64,000 nucleotides of DNA, from contig NZ_QKQS01000006.1 in NCBI RefSeq assembly GCF_003226555.1, positions 529,861 through 593,860 of the forward strand. Direction: 5' to 3'. Below the pieces are notes generated by a model. That model worked only from the letters and a program-made list of their open reading frames with translations. It was not told the DNA's origin and did no database searches. The position numbers and the translations under genes are program-made. The stretch is from Rhodopseudomonas palustris. Its GTDB lineage: Bacteria; Pseudomonadota; Alphaproteobacteria; Rhizobiales; Xanthobacteraceae. Positions 56,201-62,334 of the stretch are shown here, piece after piece (position 1 is the first letter of the stretch; each line of letters opens with the position of its first letter).

Positions 56201-57712
56201 GTCCATCCGAACGCTGGTGGCGGCGTGGAGCAGTACCATGCTGTTGCGCAGGATACTGGTGTCGGCCGAGATCACCCCGCGCACCAGCCCGCCCACGGCG
56301 TCACGGACGGGATTGCCGTCGGCGTCGAGCAGATCGGCGACCGCGACCCGGTCGCCGGCGAGGGTGGTGACGCCCTGCCGGGTCTCGATCAGGCCGCCAT
56401 GGGTGACTTCGCCGGTGACCACGCCGGTGGTTTCATTGCGGTAGTAGGCGAGGTTGGTTGGATTGCCGAGTTGACCAGCGGTCGTCTGATAGCTTTCCGA
56501 GTAGTTCTGTAACTGTAACCCGGTTCCGCGGAAGGTCACGCCGCTCGGCAGCACGCTGCTCGGGAACTCCGCCGCGCTGTATGTCCCCGGAGTCAGCGTA
56601 ATCGCCCGCGAGGCGGCCATCGCGACCTGGCCTTGCGGCGCGGTCAGCGTGCCGTAGTTGGCGACATTGGCGCCGAACAGGTAGATGAATCCAGGCGACC
56701 CCAGCGGCACGACGTCGGTGGCGATCTTGGCGCTGATCGCGGCACCGGCCTCGACCGTGACGTTGCCCGGGACCAGCGTCGTGGCGGCACCGCCTGGGTC
56801 GGCGTTGCCGGGTGTCGGCGTCCGCTCGGCAACGAACAGCGAAAACGAGTAGGGATTGCCGATGCCGGTGTTGAGGAAATAGGCGTCGCGCGCGGCCTGA
56901 TCGTCGCCGAGCTTGCCGACGTCGAGCGTCGACGCCACCAGCGAATGCACGTTGATCTGGGCGCCGGCGCCGAAGATGATGCCGTTGCGGTTGATCACGT
57001 AGACCGCGCCCGGCGCGTTGATCTGGCCGTTGATCGAGGACGGATTGGTCCAGCCGTTATTGGCCCGCGCATTCTGCAGGAACAAGTTCGGCGAGGTGCC
57101 CGGATTGACCCGGTTCAGCGCGATCCAGTCCGACGCCTGCTGATCGAAATTCAGAAGCGTGTCGGAGCTGATGTTGAAGCTGTCCCAGTTGAGAATCGCC
57201 TGCTTGGCGGTCTGGGTGACGTTGACGTTGGTCTTGCCGCCGCTGACGGTCTGGGTCAGTTCCGAACTGGCGCCGTTGAACGATTGCGGCGTTTTCAGAT
57301 TCAGCGTCGTGCACGACGCGCCGCAGGACCCGCCGACGCTGACGCCGCCGGTCGGCATCAAACCGCCATCGGCGACGCCGCTCGGAATCGCGGCGCCGTT
57401 CGCCAGCGTCGGCTGCGCCGCGATCGCGGCGGCCTCCTGCTGCGCCTTGCGCATCGCGGCGAGCGCCGCCGCCGCTCGATCGAGCGATTGCCGTGCCTGT
57501 GCGGCCGCGCCGGCCGCCTGCGCGGCGGCGGCGCTCGCGGCGTCCTGAGCGGCAGTGGTGGGGGCGACGCCCCCGATCGAATTGATGCTGCGGGCCTCGC
57601 CGTTGGTGCACGCCACCATCAGGACGAACAGGCTGGCTCCGCACAGCATCACCGACCGGTACGCCAGACGCGACGATCCGGTACGGAGGGATATCGAGCG
57701 AACGCGCTTCAA
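44279..57712 (-). CDS. Giant TpsA/filamentous-haemagglutinin-family adhesin
   Basis: 4477 residues. A signal region (about 1-42, LCGASLFVLMVACTNGEARS) and an unusual Ala-rich helix (about 50-100) precede the haemagglutination-activity (TPS) domain at roughly 134-330. That domain carries the SELTQTVSGGKTNVNVTQ start, an INPNGI-like VINRNGIIFGAG motif and NVHSLVASTLDVG. Thousands of residues of Gly/Ala/Ser/Val-rich beta-helix repeats follow, and near 4150-4400 a DUF3739-type C-terminal region (GGDILMWSSNGDLDAGRGSK). The end is a Gly/Ser/Glu tail (DQDEEERR). Start: TTG with GGAG about 6 nt upstream. This is the likely substrate of the TpsB at 14039-15820, although unlinked. All gsp genes upstream read toward it. 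Confidence 0.9.
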   Translation of the reverse strand: MKRVRSISLRTGSSRLAYRSVMLCGASLFVLMVACTNGEARSINSIGGVAPTTAAQDAASAAAAQAAGAAAQARQSLDRAAAALAAMRKAQQEAAAIAAQPTLANGAAIPSGVADGGLMPTGGVSVGGSCGASCTTLNLKTPQSFNGASSELTQTVSGGKTNVNVTQTAKQAILNWDSFNISSDTLLNFDQQASDWIALNRVNPGTSPNLFLQNARANNGWTNPSSINGQINAPGAVYVINRNGIIFGAGAQINVHSLVASTLDVGKLGDDQAARDAYFLNTGIGNPYSFSLFVAERTPTPGNADPGGAATTLVPGNVTVEAGAAISAKIATDVVPLGSPGFIYLFGANVANYGTLTAPQGQVAMAASRAITLTPGTYSAAEFPSSVLPSGVTFRGTGLQLQNYSESYQTTAGQLGNPTNLAYYRNETTGVVTGEVTHGGLIETRQGVTTLAGDRVAVADLLDADGNPVRDAVGGLVRGVISADTSILRNSMVLLHAATSVRMDGIISMLPYDDGNTLPILSGGSSDSNSSTVQSFMPAFVELAAQREVGISTNGLISAPSATVSLKAVALGGGGVTRQLFNGNGTTNASAKPTLSGPQQVVLAGRSADGPGATIDVAGLQDVVLPASYNFVSFQPRAEFADMPLQRDGVLYGETLWIDIRASGTRSDGTTWVGTPLADASGYVNSKGRSIYQLMTAGGRVDFGTELNVDDSGTSGRQVVLDAGSVVNVAGGTITYLPGMVPTTRLIGIDGRIYTMATASPDMIYVGIFGRFTVDHARWGAPESWTLGAQSYQPGYTEGHDAGGVKVTTITPQIALGNEFYFGSVAGQRQINLGRAPSDTTDYTSGSAVTRPTALQASGDELPSQGYLILNTPSSVQIGSTPSANFVTNNAKTPLSDETLSSYGLSALSITSYDLVLSSGSAVRLAAGGRFEALAGGAIDIAGSITAPGGMIDLTTKRWQISKAFQDTTLPLQAPTHNGQAIAADVFVEGLLDVSGRFVNDNAKFGLDAAGPAFINGGSISITTNKDSDRLSRQDTTGSIRLSAGSVLDASSGAYISPRGKFKTASNGVIAGKGGSISLVLYKGSFEPPNQPDAGNNNPIAPSPDSSVAILQLDGTLRAYGFESNGSLLLGTVGTVQIGGVLPAGQTSTVRVGSDPRFPIALLNNGGFGSYTLETVSDVRLKADGSAVAGGQASIVVASDLTLQQVNYAGDVNYAELGTGTKLGREASQSPDTRLAVLPDDLRKPVDLTLRADNILLDQDASIVTDAKAKLNLSGSPDRSLASGAALYGRDTLAQNVLLRGSIVDRGGSLTINAVRTWLDARNQQQARIDLSGTYIASSRFGLPGGPAASGTIIGGGTLTIESGALTTVTGSNNPVPAVPAAGSSYAVAGDGLQVDVSGYAGLVSYVSGRTVTPYWSWADAGSVEIDSGAFLWNGSFAALGGRYRDAAGNFAAEPRANGGTIVLGGGAMTLAQSFDALRLPNAPAAATGLMSLAQLSQSVGSSLTVSAAVDRLSAFENVYLYAGGAQGGAARIFNDIAGNTLNLGALGLQTIIVSGSLNWSVANRLEIAASSILSFGNGSNVTLSAPYVLLTGGGGAVTQGTNTITVAARTLDVEGATFAGFRQVDLLSSGDLRLSTPKVANKLDTTTGLISGPSEFAGTLATHGDLLLSAQRVYPVSAVDFTIKSTAGDVAFAAPAGSQTDIPLSAGGSVTVTAANIRQGGNLFAPLGQITLTGSTGTNADGSRQGVVLQPGSLTSVTLADTTVPYGATLDGKGWYYNASLSPLTAPPAKGLTLGGASVAVAEGAVIDVRGGGDLQATEWIQGKGGSYDTLATINGGLKNATGAGPVVYALVPSSSDSVAAFDIHFTTARSLDAAGQSGAKFTLPSGQVLYLQSGDIYPLAGTQITIAGGDGIPAGTYTLYPAHYATLPGAMRVTYFGDNLGRSVPSGTTLPDGTVLVSGHYTQSTSSQKQSSGEALFAIRSNSVWQRYSEYAFNGANAYFTQRANSDGTNVPRLPIDAGRMAVLAQQEILLAGMALTRPAAGGRGGELDISATKLAVVGHSQYLDRANPASVPAGYVALDATQLNNFGFGSILIGGLRSDVDPALGTLITPTATNVLVDTRGESFAAPEILLVAGAGQWQTLNTLLAVGNGYVNVPLAVFGPAPGEGEVTIRSGSIVENVGAFEGGAGRNYYFAKPDGAYLLAEQIAAAVGGTLDSTGTVITGADLTKLNSTWYWNNFQSSKAQSGFVGSYVPGLGALFAATTDGALNISGPTGVTTPELTIRFADVLSGAIAGVPVSGTVNSTSGGVGQVVLPAGDAGSVTIEAGARVSAGTVTMQATRSSRAIQFAPSDLHAERLTLAARTIGLGTNSAAVAVALPSGAQFDVQSLTLKTLLGGSIGVYGDFAPGGRVTSLTMDTAAIVAASGGNALISLDAGSITLSNLGAGGPPAKLPSAGGASLTLAADDIVFGAGSQRIAGYSSVDFVARDGVTIAGSGSLTLGTGLDQVDLSMYTPIVRVGSAAADGFTISATGSAALLDVGARSGAAARPEDSDQLGGKLVVIGNRVAVGTTIQAQAGTIVLEATGTDRQNSDGSTTEAVRLLDGAYLAAGGYKRVLFDSDVYVAGGKVLLQADSGGAGSVRTAATSTIDVAQPADGIGYGGEIEISAVAGRAVLLGDLQGQGGPGFGGRFQVDAKSLQLGAGYTDDVVLDDLAARLLDGGLTGAIDIHTRTGNLTLSAGSTLKAHAVTLTADDSTWDSANPSRQFGQLNIFGTIDASGYAGVTPDGTGQAGGQVGLYAANQVTLGGTSFILASTQHADERGGDVTIGIPWAAAGKIRLQSGMRIDVSGGTKGGLSGGTVTFRAPVDGNGDAKIVAIDATGNERPTISGSDVSIRGARAVTVEGFISFDTVGSRYGIDGSTLGWDGVIDPAGLYDGNGNRVLSGTWTGVTGRAVVITNPGSGYTSKPVILLNGTPFVIVAIMGLDNNIRLNAAGLPANLSNAPVTFAAPTDTAAGVTRVAAQGVVSTDASGTPTLTITNPGSGYLSRPATATITVAPGVTVTATVSAGGMQVVGTTPVPTGTTPNTVNFVSGTARIEVQTRNNYTGTSNAAGVFTPIGNYVPVGTYNSATYDPNGTTQTAVFQADGLHGQFFGKTLVQFAQGDLILNGQNYGFDGLISRLSPLAQDLGAGVVHVRPGVELVNSSTSKNAGDITVKQNWNLASGAAYNLQTNGSNGSKYVHTYDNANVAQQSYVTFDYRLVADYGTGGKSIEAGALTLRAVNDVRVDASISDGFFQFRNYQDGTYVAALASYLATYKRGTDQTLADWSSPGYLFWLNSYGAVPIAPYRAQANGVSPGSVDLAAADLFPNQLRVCVSNCGSPNSVGTAPANAEIVTVTDPGSWSYRLVAGADLASANPDAVQPLSSSIYAPNAAQSNSVRSVIVDKHTSYTQTLYTGSGLTTATVDLSTMVRTGTGNITVAAGNSVVMADTAAPGVIYAAGVNTPRLIDPQYRTVNGAVVVGNTASNPDLLFFEPQLLLNGSSSAAVSVAYGPPTAAAFPHKGGDVVVEAQWDIIGYSGTGTRSNYQYYKPWLVADIELTPAGSASAAAAIDLRGQGVFQPIGTSIASQTAWWIQYASFQQGILSAGGNVTVQAGRDLNDVSVSLPTTGRVSGGLTATSTPITHIYDSGNMSVSAGRDILGGSFYQGSGHAVIKAGRSIGAAATKLARGNLALDNVPLLAVDLGRIQMIAAGTLSMGGVVNPAALHRQHSSYASTNSAIYMDTYGPDSAVALMSASGDVSIGIALPTITTTGVTANASGAYPASFEAIAASGDIVTRGLEVTASGVQFGLAGMILSGSEHGEFELLAQGSIDLTFGVTIASRAPVISAGPSLLDKAFNPFRPAEWFGTHSGDRSYGGTYSEAVLAHADDDAIARIYALTGDIKAAAYTNVTTGATNRIEINRPAQVRAGGDIVDLNLLAQNIRRSDVSSVIAGDDLYYTGDNIGGGLQIAGPGYFVVEAGGDLGPFLPAADNVQSKVIAQQGIVSLGNASASPVGNADRLTNANGGPTGIYNAALLGPAAKPRRNALLGSEGADLIVRFGVKNGINYDGVFATYVDPAGASLVAHNYFAEMVAFLGRVGQEPGDDPVATFRALPQSLQQVFLGQVYLAELKAVAASGDADQVARGYRAIETMFPSSYGYGDRAVKNNLDLLHATIQTKLGGDISIFGPQGDIIVGSLVPEPNPLLKLSDLGILTLGGGNISTFTDGSVLVNSSRVFTTQGGDILMWSSNGDLDAGRGSKTTLSQPPLEVLFDANDYQSIDLGGFVSGAGIGVLKSSKVARSSNLYLLAPRGRIDFGTAGVRSSGEVFVVAPVVLNVSNISAAGPVTGVPSVSLPSLSGSLATSSNAAGAAARTEQPTAGGSRGQASIFIVEVVGYGGGDGGATGAVPSAETPSSSTPPATGAPSSRSGNGRDQDEEERR
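48550..48854 (-). repeat. Two NPGSGY-type repeat units inside the adhesin
   Basis: Two copies of an ITNPGSGY-x-S-x-P motif begin near residues 2953 and 3033 of the adhesin, about 80 residues apart, followed by short beta-rich segments. This motif is unlike the surrounding haemagglutinin repeats and looks like an inserted beta-repeat module. Confidence 0.6.
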
Positions 57713-57903
57713 GGCAGACTCCGAGCCGCATCACACAACACGCAACGCGACCGGCCATCTGGCCGAAATGCCCCGACGACATGGAGCATTCGAAGCACAG
57801 GGACATCGCCGCAACTTGCGGGGGAAGTTTACTTGTTGTTAACTGACAGCTTCATGTCAGATCGATGTCAATGAGAACGGTAACGTTACTATCGTAACAT
57901 GAC
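57713..57903 (-). promoter_or_regulatory. Upstream region of the adhesin gene
   Basis: 191 bp between the last gsp gene and the adhesin start. It is AT-richer from 57830 to 57899, with a TATCGTAACA 10-mer at 57890-57899 and the evenly spaced TGTCA/TGACA elements annotated separately. On the minus strand a TTGACA sequence (57866-57871) could act as a -35 element; no good -10 at 17 bp. Confidence 0.4.
57843..57870. promoter_or_regulatory. Three TGTCA-type elements at 11-bp spacing
   Basis: TGACA at 57844-57848 (inverted), then TGTCA at 57855-57859 and 57866-57870. The 11-bp period with TGTCA repeats matches the architecture of PhoB boxes (7-bp repeats separated by 4). The direct pair reads on the plus strand, opposite to the adhesin gene, so the identification is tentative. 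CTGACA/TGTCAG (57843-57848/57855-57860) also forms a perfect dyad. Confidence 0.4.
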
Positions 57904-58689
57904 TCAAGGCTTCGCCGCACCGGCGCCGGGCTGGCCCGAAATCCGATTCATCCAGTGCTGCACCATGCCACTGAACGGATTTCCCGATGGAGCCGGCGGC
58001 GGGCCGCCGGGAGCTGCGGCCGGCGGAACCGGAAGTGCCGTCGCGGATGGCCCGCCGCCGACGGGAGCCGCAACCGGCGCGGGGGGATTGGGTTTGAACG
58101 CAGCGACCGGCGCGCTCGCGGGCAGTGCAGGCCCCGGCGGCCCCGCGGCTTCTGGCGGCGGCAGGCTGAGCACGATTTTCTCGTCCCCCTTTTCGAGCAC
58201 GACCTGCCGCGGCGCAACGCTCCGTAGCACCCAGCCGTTGTGATCGTCGCCGGTGCGCAGCCGGACCACGGATTTGTCGCCGCGGTCGACGAACAGACCG
58301 ATGCCGGACGAGGGGTCCATGGCAACCGTGCCGAGCAGCATCAAGTGGGGGCGTTCCTTCTCGCGCGGCTTCGGTGGCGGCGGCGGTGGGGGCTTGTCGA
58401 CCTTCGTTGTGACTGCCGCCGGCGGGCGGCGCGTCGGCGCGAACAGCGGACGGGCCACCGAGGCGTTCAGCTTGCGCAGCGGAACGGCCCACAACGGATT
58501 GCCGCTCGGCCGCGCGGCCGGGACCCGGGATGGCGCCGGAGCGGCGGCTCGGCTGCGGGTCGGCAGCGGCCTGGCGGCCGCGTCGTCGCGCGGGTCGGCG
58601 ACCGCCGGCGGCACCGCGGCCAGCGCCACCGAACCGCACAGCACCAGCAGCGACGCCGCCAGCCAACCGATCCCGGCCGAGACACTCAT
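57904..58689 (-). CDS. gspN: T2SS GspN/GspC-like inner-membrane protein
   Basis: 261 residues. An N-terminal hydrophobic segment (about 6-25) is followed by a Pro/Arg-rich linker, LNASVARPLFAPTRRPP (a GspN/GspC hallmark), a polyproline stretch, and an HR-type domain (about 110-170: HLMLLGTVAMDPSSGIGLF, VRLRTGDDHNGWVLRSV, VVLEKGDEKIVLSL). The end is Pro/Ala-rich. HR domains link the inner-membrane platform to the secretin. In related bacteria the protein at this locus is usually named GspN; a GspC-like role is also possible. ATG overlaps the gspM stop (ATGA). Confidence 0.65.
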   Translation of the reverse strand: MSVSAGIGWLAASLLVLCGSVALAAVPPAVADPRDDAAARPLPTRSRAAAPAPSRVPAARPSGNPLWAVPLRKLNASVARPLFAPTRRPPAAVTTKVDKPPPPPPPKPREKERPHLMLLGTVAMDPSSGIGLFVDRGDKSVVRLRTGDDHNGWVLRSVAPRQVVLEKGDEKIVLSLPPPEAAGPPGPALPASAPVAAFKPNPPAPVAAPVGGGPSATALPVPPAAAPGGPPPAPSGNPFSGMVQHWMNRISGQPGAGAAKP

Positions 58690-59240
58690 TTGCCGCCCTG
58701 CCATTTGCCCGACACCGAGATCGTCCCCTTCAGCTTGCCGCCCTCCGACACGCCCTGCGGCGCCTGCACGACCAATTGCTCCACGAACACGAACGGCATC
58801 CCGGCCTCGAGGTCGTAGAGCAGCGGCTGCAGAGCGGCCTGCTCCAGCTCGAAACTCGCCGAGGCCATCAGGAAGCCTGCTTTCGTCTGAGGCCCCTGCA
58901 GATCGACTTGCGACGACAGGATGTTGCCGCGCAGGCGGCGGATCGCACCGGTGAGGCGCTGCAGCAGCGCCGCGGCGGCGACCGACGCGCTCGGTCCCTC
59001 GACGAAAGACGAGCCGCGCGGAACACCGACGTCGGCGGTCGCCGCCTGTGGCGGAGGCCGCCGCGCTTCCAACCTCTCGAGGATCGACGACGCCGCGATC
59101 ACGGCGTCCCGCCTCTGCAGAATGTCCAGCACATTGCCGGCGGTGGCGAGCATGCACACCGCGATTACGGCAGCGAACAGCAGCACGGCCAGATAAGGAT
59201 ATCGGGCAAGCTTCGCTTTAAGCCGATCGATCATCGTCAT
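58686..59240 (-). CDS. gspM: T2SS protein GspM
   Basis: 184 residues. One N-terminal membrane helix (LAVLLFAAVIAVCMLATA), a coiled segment and a periplasmic ferredoxin-like domain (LRGNILSSQVDLQGPQTKAG; FELEQAALQPLLYDLEAG). This is the GspM/T2SSM_b layout, part of the inner-membrane assembly platform with GspL. It overlaps gspL and the following gspN-like gene by 4 bp each, typical of a translationally coupled gsp operon. Confidence 0.78.
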   Translation of the reverse strand: MTMIDRLKAKLARYPYLAVLLFAAVIAVCMLATAGNVLDILQRRDAVIAASSILERLEARRPPPQAATADVGVPRGSSFVEGPSASVAAAALLQRLTGAIRRLRGNILSSQVDLQGPQTKAGFLMASASFELEQAALQPLLYDLEAGMPFVFVEQLVVQAPQGVSEGGKLKGTISVSGKWQGGK

Positions 59241-60322
59241 GGCGCGGTCCCGAAATAGGGATTGATCCTGGCTTCGACGTGAAACCGCTCACCGGACTCG
59301 TTGGCAGCGCGCGTCGTCGGCGCGAAGAACGCCGCCCGGGCGAAACTCGGCGACTGTTCCAGGAGCTGGATCAACGACGGCGCATCGCGGGTCACGCCCG
59401 CCACCTGCACCTTGTCGCCGTCGATGCGTAGTTCGGTCGCGTAGGTGTGGTCGGGCAGGACGGCGGCCAGCGCCTCGATCACCATCACGCTGGCGGGCGT
59501 GTTCTGCTTGCGCTGTTCAAGCAGTTCCAACGCCGACCCGCCGGCAGATCCTGCATCGCCGCGCAGGATGGCACGCCGCTCCGCGATCCTGCGATGGATC
59601 TGCCGTTCTTGCGTGCCGAGCTGATCGACCAGGATGGTCGCCGCCACCGAGGAGGCGATCGTCGCCAGCGCCGAGATCGCACAGATGCCGATCACGGCGA
59701 CGCGCAAACGGTTGCCGCGAGCGGCATCGGCCGCAGCCTTGGCGTCGTGAACCGCAACGCGCTGTCCGTCCGGCGTCTCGGTCGTGATCGCGACGGCCGC
59801 CGCGCCGAGATCGGCGAAGATCTGCGCCAGCGCATCGAAGGCGTTCCGCGGAGCCACCGCGATGGTGATTGCGATGCGCTCGCCGGCGATCGGGCGCGGC
59901 CGCGTCCATCGAAACGCTGCGTCGCTCGCGCTCCACGGCGTCAGCCGGTCGATCTGCGCGCGAACGATGCCCTCGAGGAATTCAGTGGCTCGGTTCGGCA
60001 GTTCGAGCGGGCGGAACAGGAAGCGGGACGAGCGCATCATCAGCTCGACCTCACTGCCGCGCATCAGCTTGGCCCATTCCGCCGGCAGCGGCTCGTCGAA
60101 CGTCGCTCCGACGATTTGGAGTTGGCTAGCCGCGGGCGCGTCGCGTCGTTTGTCGCCGCGCGGAGCCGGATCCGCCATGCTCATCGTGAAACTGCCGTCC
60201 TCCTGCTCGGCCACGAAAATCCGCCGAACAGGCCTGATCCTGCGCGCCAGCGCGGCCAGGCCGACTACCACCGCATCGATCCAGGCGAAGAAACTGGCCG
60301 CAATCGTTTCCAGCATGCTCAT
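59237..60322 (-). CDS. gspL: T2SS protein GspL
   Basis: 361 residues. The N-terminal cytoplasmic part (residues 1-190) has an actin-like platform fold reduced compared with classical GspL; a membrane helix lies at about 205-235 (VAVIGICAISALATIASSVAATI), followed by a PilN/GspL-like periplasmic domain (PDHTYATELRIDGDKVQVAG; LEQSPSFARAAFF). It connects the ATPase GspE to GspM. The ATG at 60322 overlaps the gspK stop (ATGA), so a longer frame upstream is not used. Confidence 0.82.
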   Translation of the reverse strand: MSMLETIAASFFAWIDAVVVGLAALARRIRPVRRIFVAEQEDGSFTMSMADPAPRGDKRRDAPAASQLQIVGATFDEPLPAEWAKLMRGSEVELMMRSSRFLFRPLELPNRATEFLEGIVRAQIDRLTPWSASDAAFRWTRPRPIAGERIAITIAVAPRNAFDALAQIFADLGAAAVAITTETPDGQRVAVHDAKAAADAARGNRLRVAVIGICAISALATIASSVAATILVDQLGTQERQIHRRIAERRAILRGDAGSAGGSALELLEQRKQNTPASVMVIEALAAVLPDHTYATELRIDGDKVQVAGVTRDAPSLIQLLEQSPSFARAAFFAPTTRAANESGERFHVEARINPYFGTAP

Positions 60323-61251
60323 CGCGCCTTCCCCGGCTCCGCAGGCTGTCCGGTAGACGGATCGATCTCCCGCCACGACATGACCCGGTACGGGTTCTGG
60401 TCACCGAAGCCGGAGATCAGGATCGCCGCTTCGGCAATTCTCTGGCGCCGGCCGGTGACCACCCGGACTCGGACGCGATAGGCGTTGCTGATATTCAGCG
60501 TCGCGCCCACCCGCTTTTCGCCCAGCATCCCGAACAGGAACTGCGGGTCCACCGACCCGGAGTCGCGGCGCGTGATGAGCGCATCGAGCAGAAGCGGCGT
60601 CACTCCCGGCAGCGCGGCGATGACTTCCGGCGGCGCATCGAGAATGTTCACCTCCGCCATCTCGCTGTAGACGGTGACGAACGGCAGCGTCCGCTCGATC
60701 AGGGCCGGAGGCAGGCCGACCACCAGCCAGAGTTCGTCGGTGGTGTTGAACGCTCCGCGCCGCGGCGAATAGCCCATGGAGGCATAGAGCGCGTCCTCCT
60801 CGTCGACGCCGGTCGAGCGCGGCGGGCTGCGCCAGCCGATGACGCGGTCGGCGTAGCGCTCGGCGGCGCTGGCCGGTGTGCCCAACGCGACGAACAGGCC
60901 GGCGATTAGAGCCTTCGGCGCCAGGTTCAGGTTGATCCGCGCCGACTCCGCGATGAATTCGACATCGATCGCCGCCCGCGCGAGATTGAAACGAAAGCCG
61001 CCGCGGCTCGGACGCCCCCCACTCGCCGGAATCGAAAGCTGATAGGCGGCCAGTTCAAGCCCCGCATCGACCAGCAGATCCGATTGCAGCGTGGTGTCGC
61101 CGAGGCTCAATGCAGTCGCCGACTGCGCCATGTAGTGCGACGCAGTCACCGCGAGTGCCGCCAGCGCCGCCAGCAGCCACAGCACGGCCACGACGATGAA
61201 GCCGTCCCGTCCACGGCGGCGTATCGCATGATATCGGGCCACCCCGGGCAT
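60319..61251 (-). CDS. gspK: T2SS minor pseudopilin GspK
   Basis: 310 residues, the largest pseudopilin. The prepilin-type N-terminus has a Gly-Phe cleavage site after a short basic leader (RRGRDGFIVVAVLWLLAALAAL), with Ala instead of Glu at +5, as is usual in GspK. A large soluble domain follows with FNTTDELWLVVGLPPALIERTL and VNILDAPPEVIAALPG, the GspK helix-hairpin block. It probably caps the pseudopilus tip with GspI and GspJ. It begins 1 bp after the gspJ stop. Confidence 0.87.
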   Translation of the reverse strand: MPGVARYHAIRRRGRDGFIVVAVLWLLAALAALAVTASHYMAQSATALSLGDTTLQSDLLVDAGLELAAYQLSIPASGGRPSRGGFRFNLARAAIDVEFIAESARINLNLAPKALIAGLFVALGTPASAAERYADRVIGWRSPPRSTGVDEEDALYASMGYSPRRGAFNTTDELWLVVGLPPALIERTLPFVTVYSEMAEVNILDAPPEVIAALPGVTPLLLDALITRRDSGSVDPQFLFGMLGEKRVGATLNISNAYRVRVRVVTGRRQRIAEAAILISGFGDQNPYRVMSWREIDPSTGQPAEPGKAR

Positions 61252-61252
61252 G

Positions 61253-61945
61253 CTACTTCGCTCCCGATGCTGCGCCGACCGGCGGCGAAACGTCCTGGCT
61301 GGGCGGCTCCGATAGCGGCGCCATCATATCCGCGTGCAGCCGCGTCGCCGACGCCATGACGACGCCGTGATCGTTGCGGTCGTCGCTGACGCTGAATCTG
61401 ACTCCGCTCGGCAGCCTGCCCTGGTTGCGCCAGGAGGACTTCCAGCCGCCGGTTTCGGCCCGATAGGCAAACGTCAGCCGATACGGTGCGCGTAGCAGCA
61501 CCACCGGATCGGCGAACGGAATCCGATCGAGCGCCAGATCGCCGATAGGCAGCAGCACGAACGGCGCGCGCATCCGCACCAGCATGGTTCCGGTGGCATC
61601 GCTGCGCTCCGAGACCCGAACGAATTCGAGACCAGGCGCCGTGTTCGGCCCGACCGCCGGGCGCACGAAGATCACCGCGCCGTCGTCGCCCTCGAACAGC
61701 GGCGTTCGATCGTTGCGCCTGGCGGCGACGTACTCGGCGGCGGCGAGATCGGCCGACAGCCGGTCCATCGCGACCGCCAATTGCTCGTTGCGCTGAACGC
61801 GGAGTAGCCCGCGATTCCAACCCGGCAACCATTGCGCCGTGACCGCGCCGAGCGCAGCGAGGATCAAGCCCATCAGCGCCACGCCGACCAGCGCTTCGAA
61901 CAGCGTGAACCCCGCCTCGCTCCGCCGCGCACACCGAACCATCAT
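61253..61945 (-). CDS. gspJ: T2SS minor pseudopilin GspJ
   Basis: 230 residues. The prepilin peptidase motif EAGFTLFEALVGVALMG lies near residue 10, with Glu at +5. A soluble beta domain of GspJ type follows (PIGDLALDRIPFADPVVLLRA-like strands and TGGWKSSW). The ATG overlaps the gspI stop (ATGA). Confidence 0.82.
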   Translation of the reverse strand: MMVRCARRSEAGFTLFEALVGVALMGLILAALGAVTAQWLPGWNRGLLRVQRNEQLAVAMDRLSADLAAAEYVAARRNDRTPLFEGDDGAVIFVRPAVGPNTAPGLEFVRVSERSDATGTMLVRMRAPFVLLPIGDLALDRIPFADPVVLLRAPYRLTFAYRAETGGWKSSWRNQGRLPSGVRFSVSDDRNDHGVVMASATRLHADMMAPLSEPPSQDVSPPVGAASGAK

Positions 61946-62334
61946 TCGCCGTCCCTGCTGCGGAGCCGGATGGTCTCGAGCGACAGCATCGCGCCGGACG
62001 GTGATTGCAGCCGCACCTCGACCCGCTCCGGCACGAAACGCGAACCGGCGACGCCGGCTCCGCCGACGAACGGCGAGGTCGCGATCTGCCAGTGATGACC
62101 GAGGATCTCTCCGCTGCGGCCCCCGATCGCGTCGCCCCGCGGCATGCTGCTGATCACGAGGCGCGCCGCGTCGACCAGACCGACGCGTTGCTCGAGCTTC
62201 GATACGCCCCGCACATTGGTCGCGACGACCGAGCCGATCGCACCGAGCACGACCATCACCAGCGCCAGCGCCACCACCGCTTCGATCATGGTGAAGCCGC
62301 GCTCGCCATTGCGATCAGAGGCTGCGCCCGACAA
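61942..62334 (-). CDS. gspI: T2SS minor pseudopilin GspI
   Basis: 130 residues. The leader ERGFTMIEAVVALALVMVV has the Gly-Phe cleavage site and Glu at +5. It is the usual GspI size with a short soluble domain (LVISSMPRGDAIGG). The TTG at 62334 is the only in-frame start close to the leader, and the frame overlaps the end of gspH by 20 bp. Confidence 0.8.
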   Translation of the reverse strand: MSGAASDRNGERGFTMIEAVVALALVMVVLGAIGSVVATNVRGVSKLEQRVGLVDAARLVISSMPRGDAIGGRSGEILGHHWQIATSPFVGGAGVAGSRFVPERVEVRLQSPSGAMLSLETIRLRSRDGE

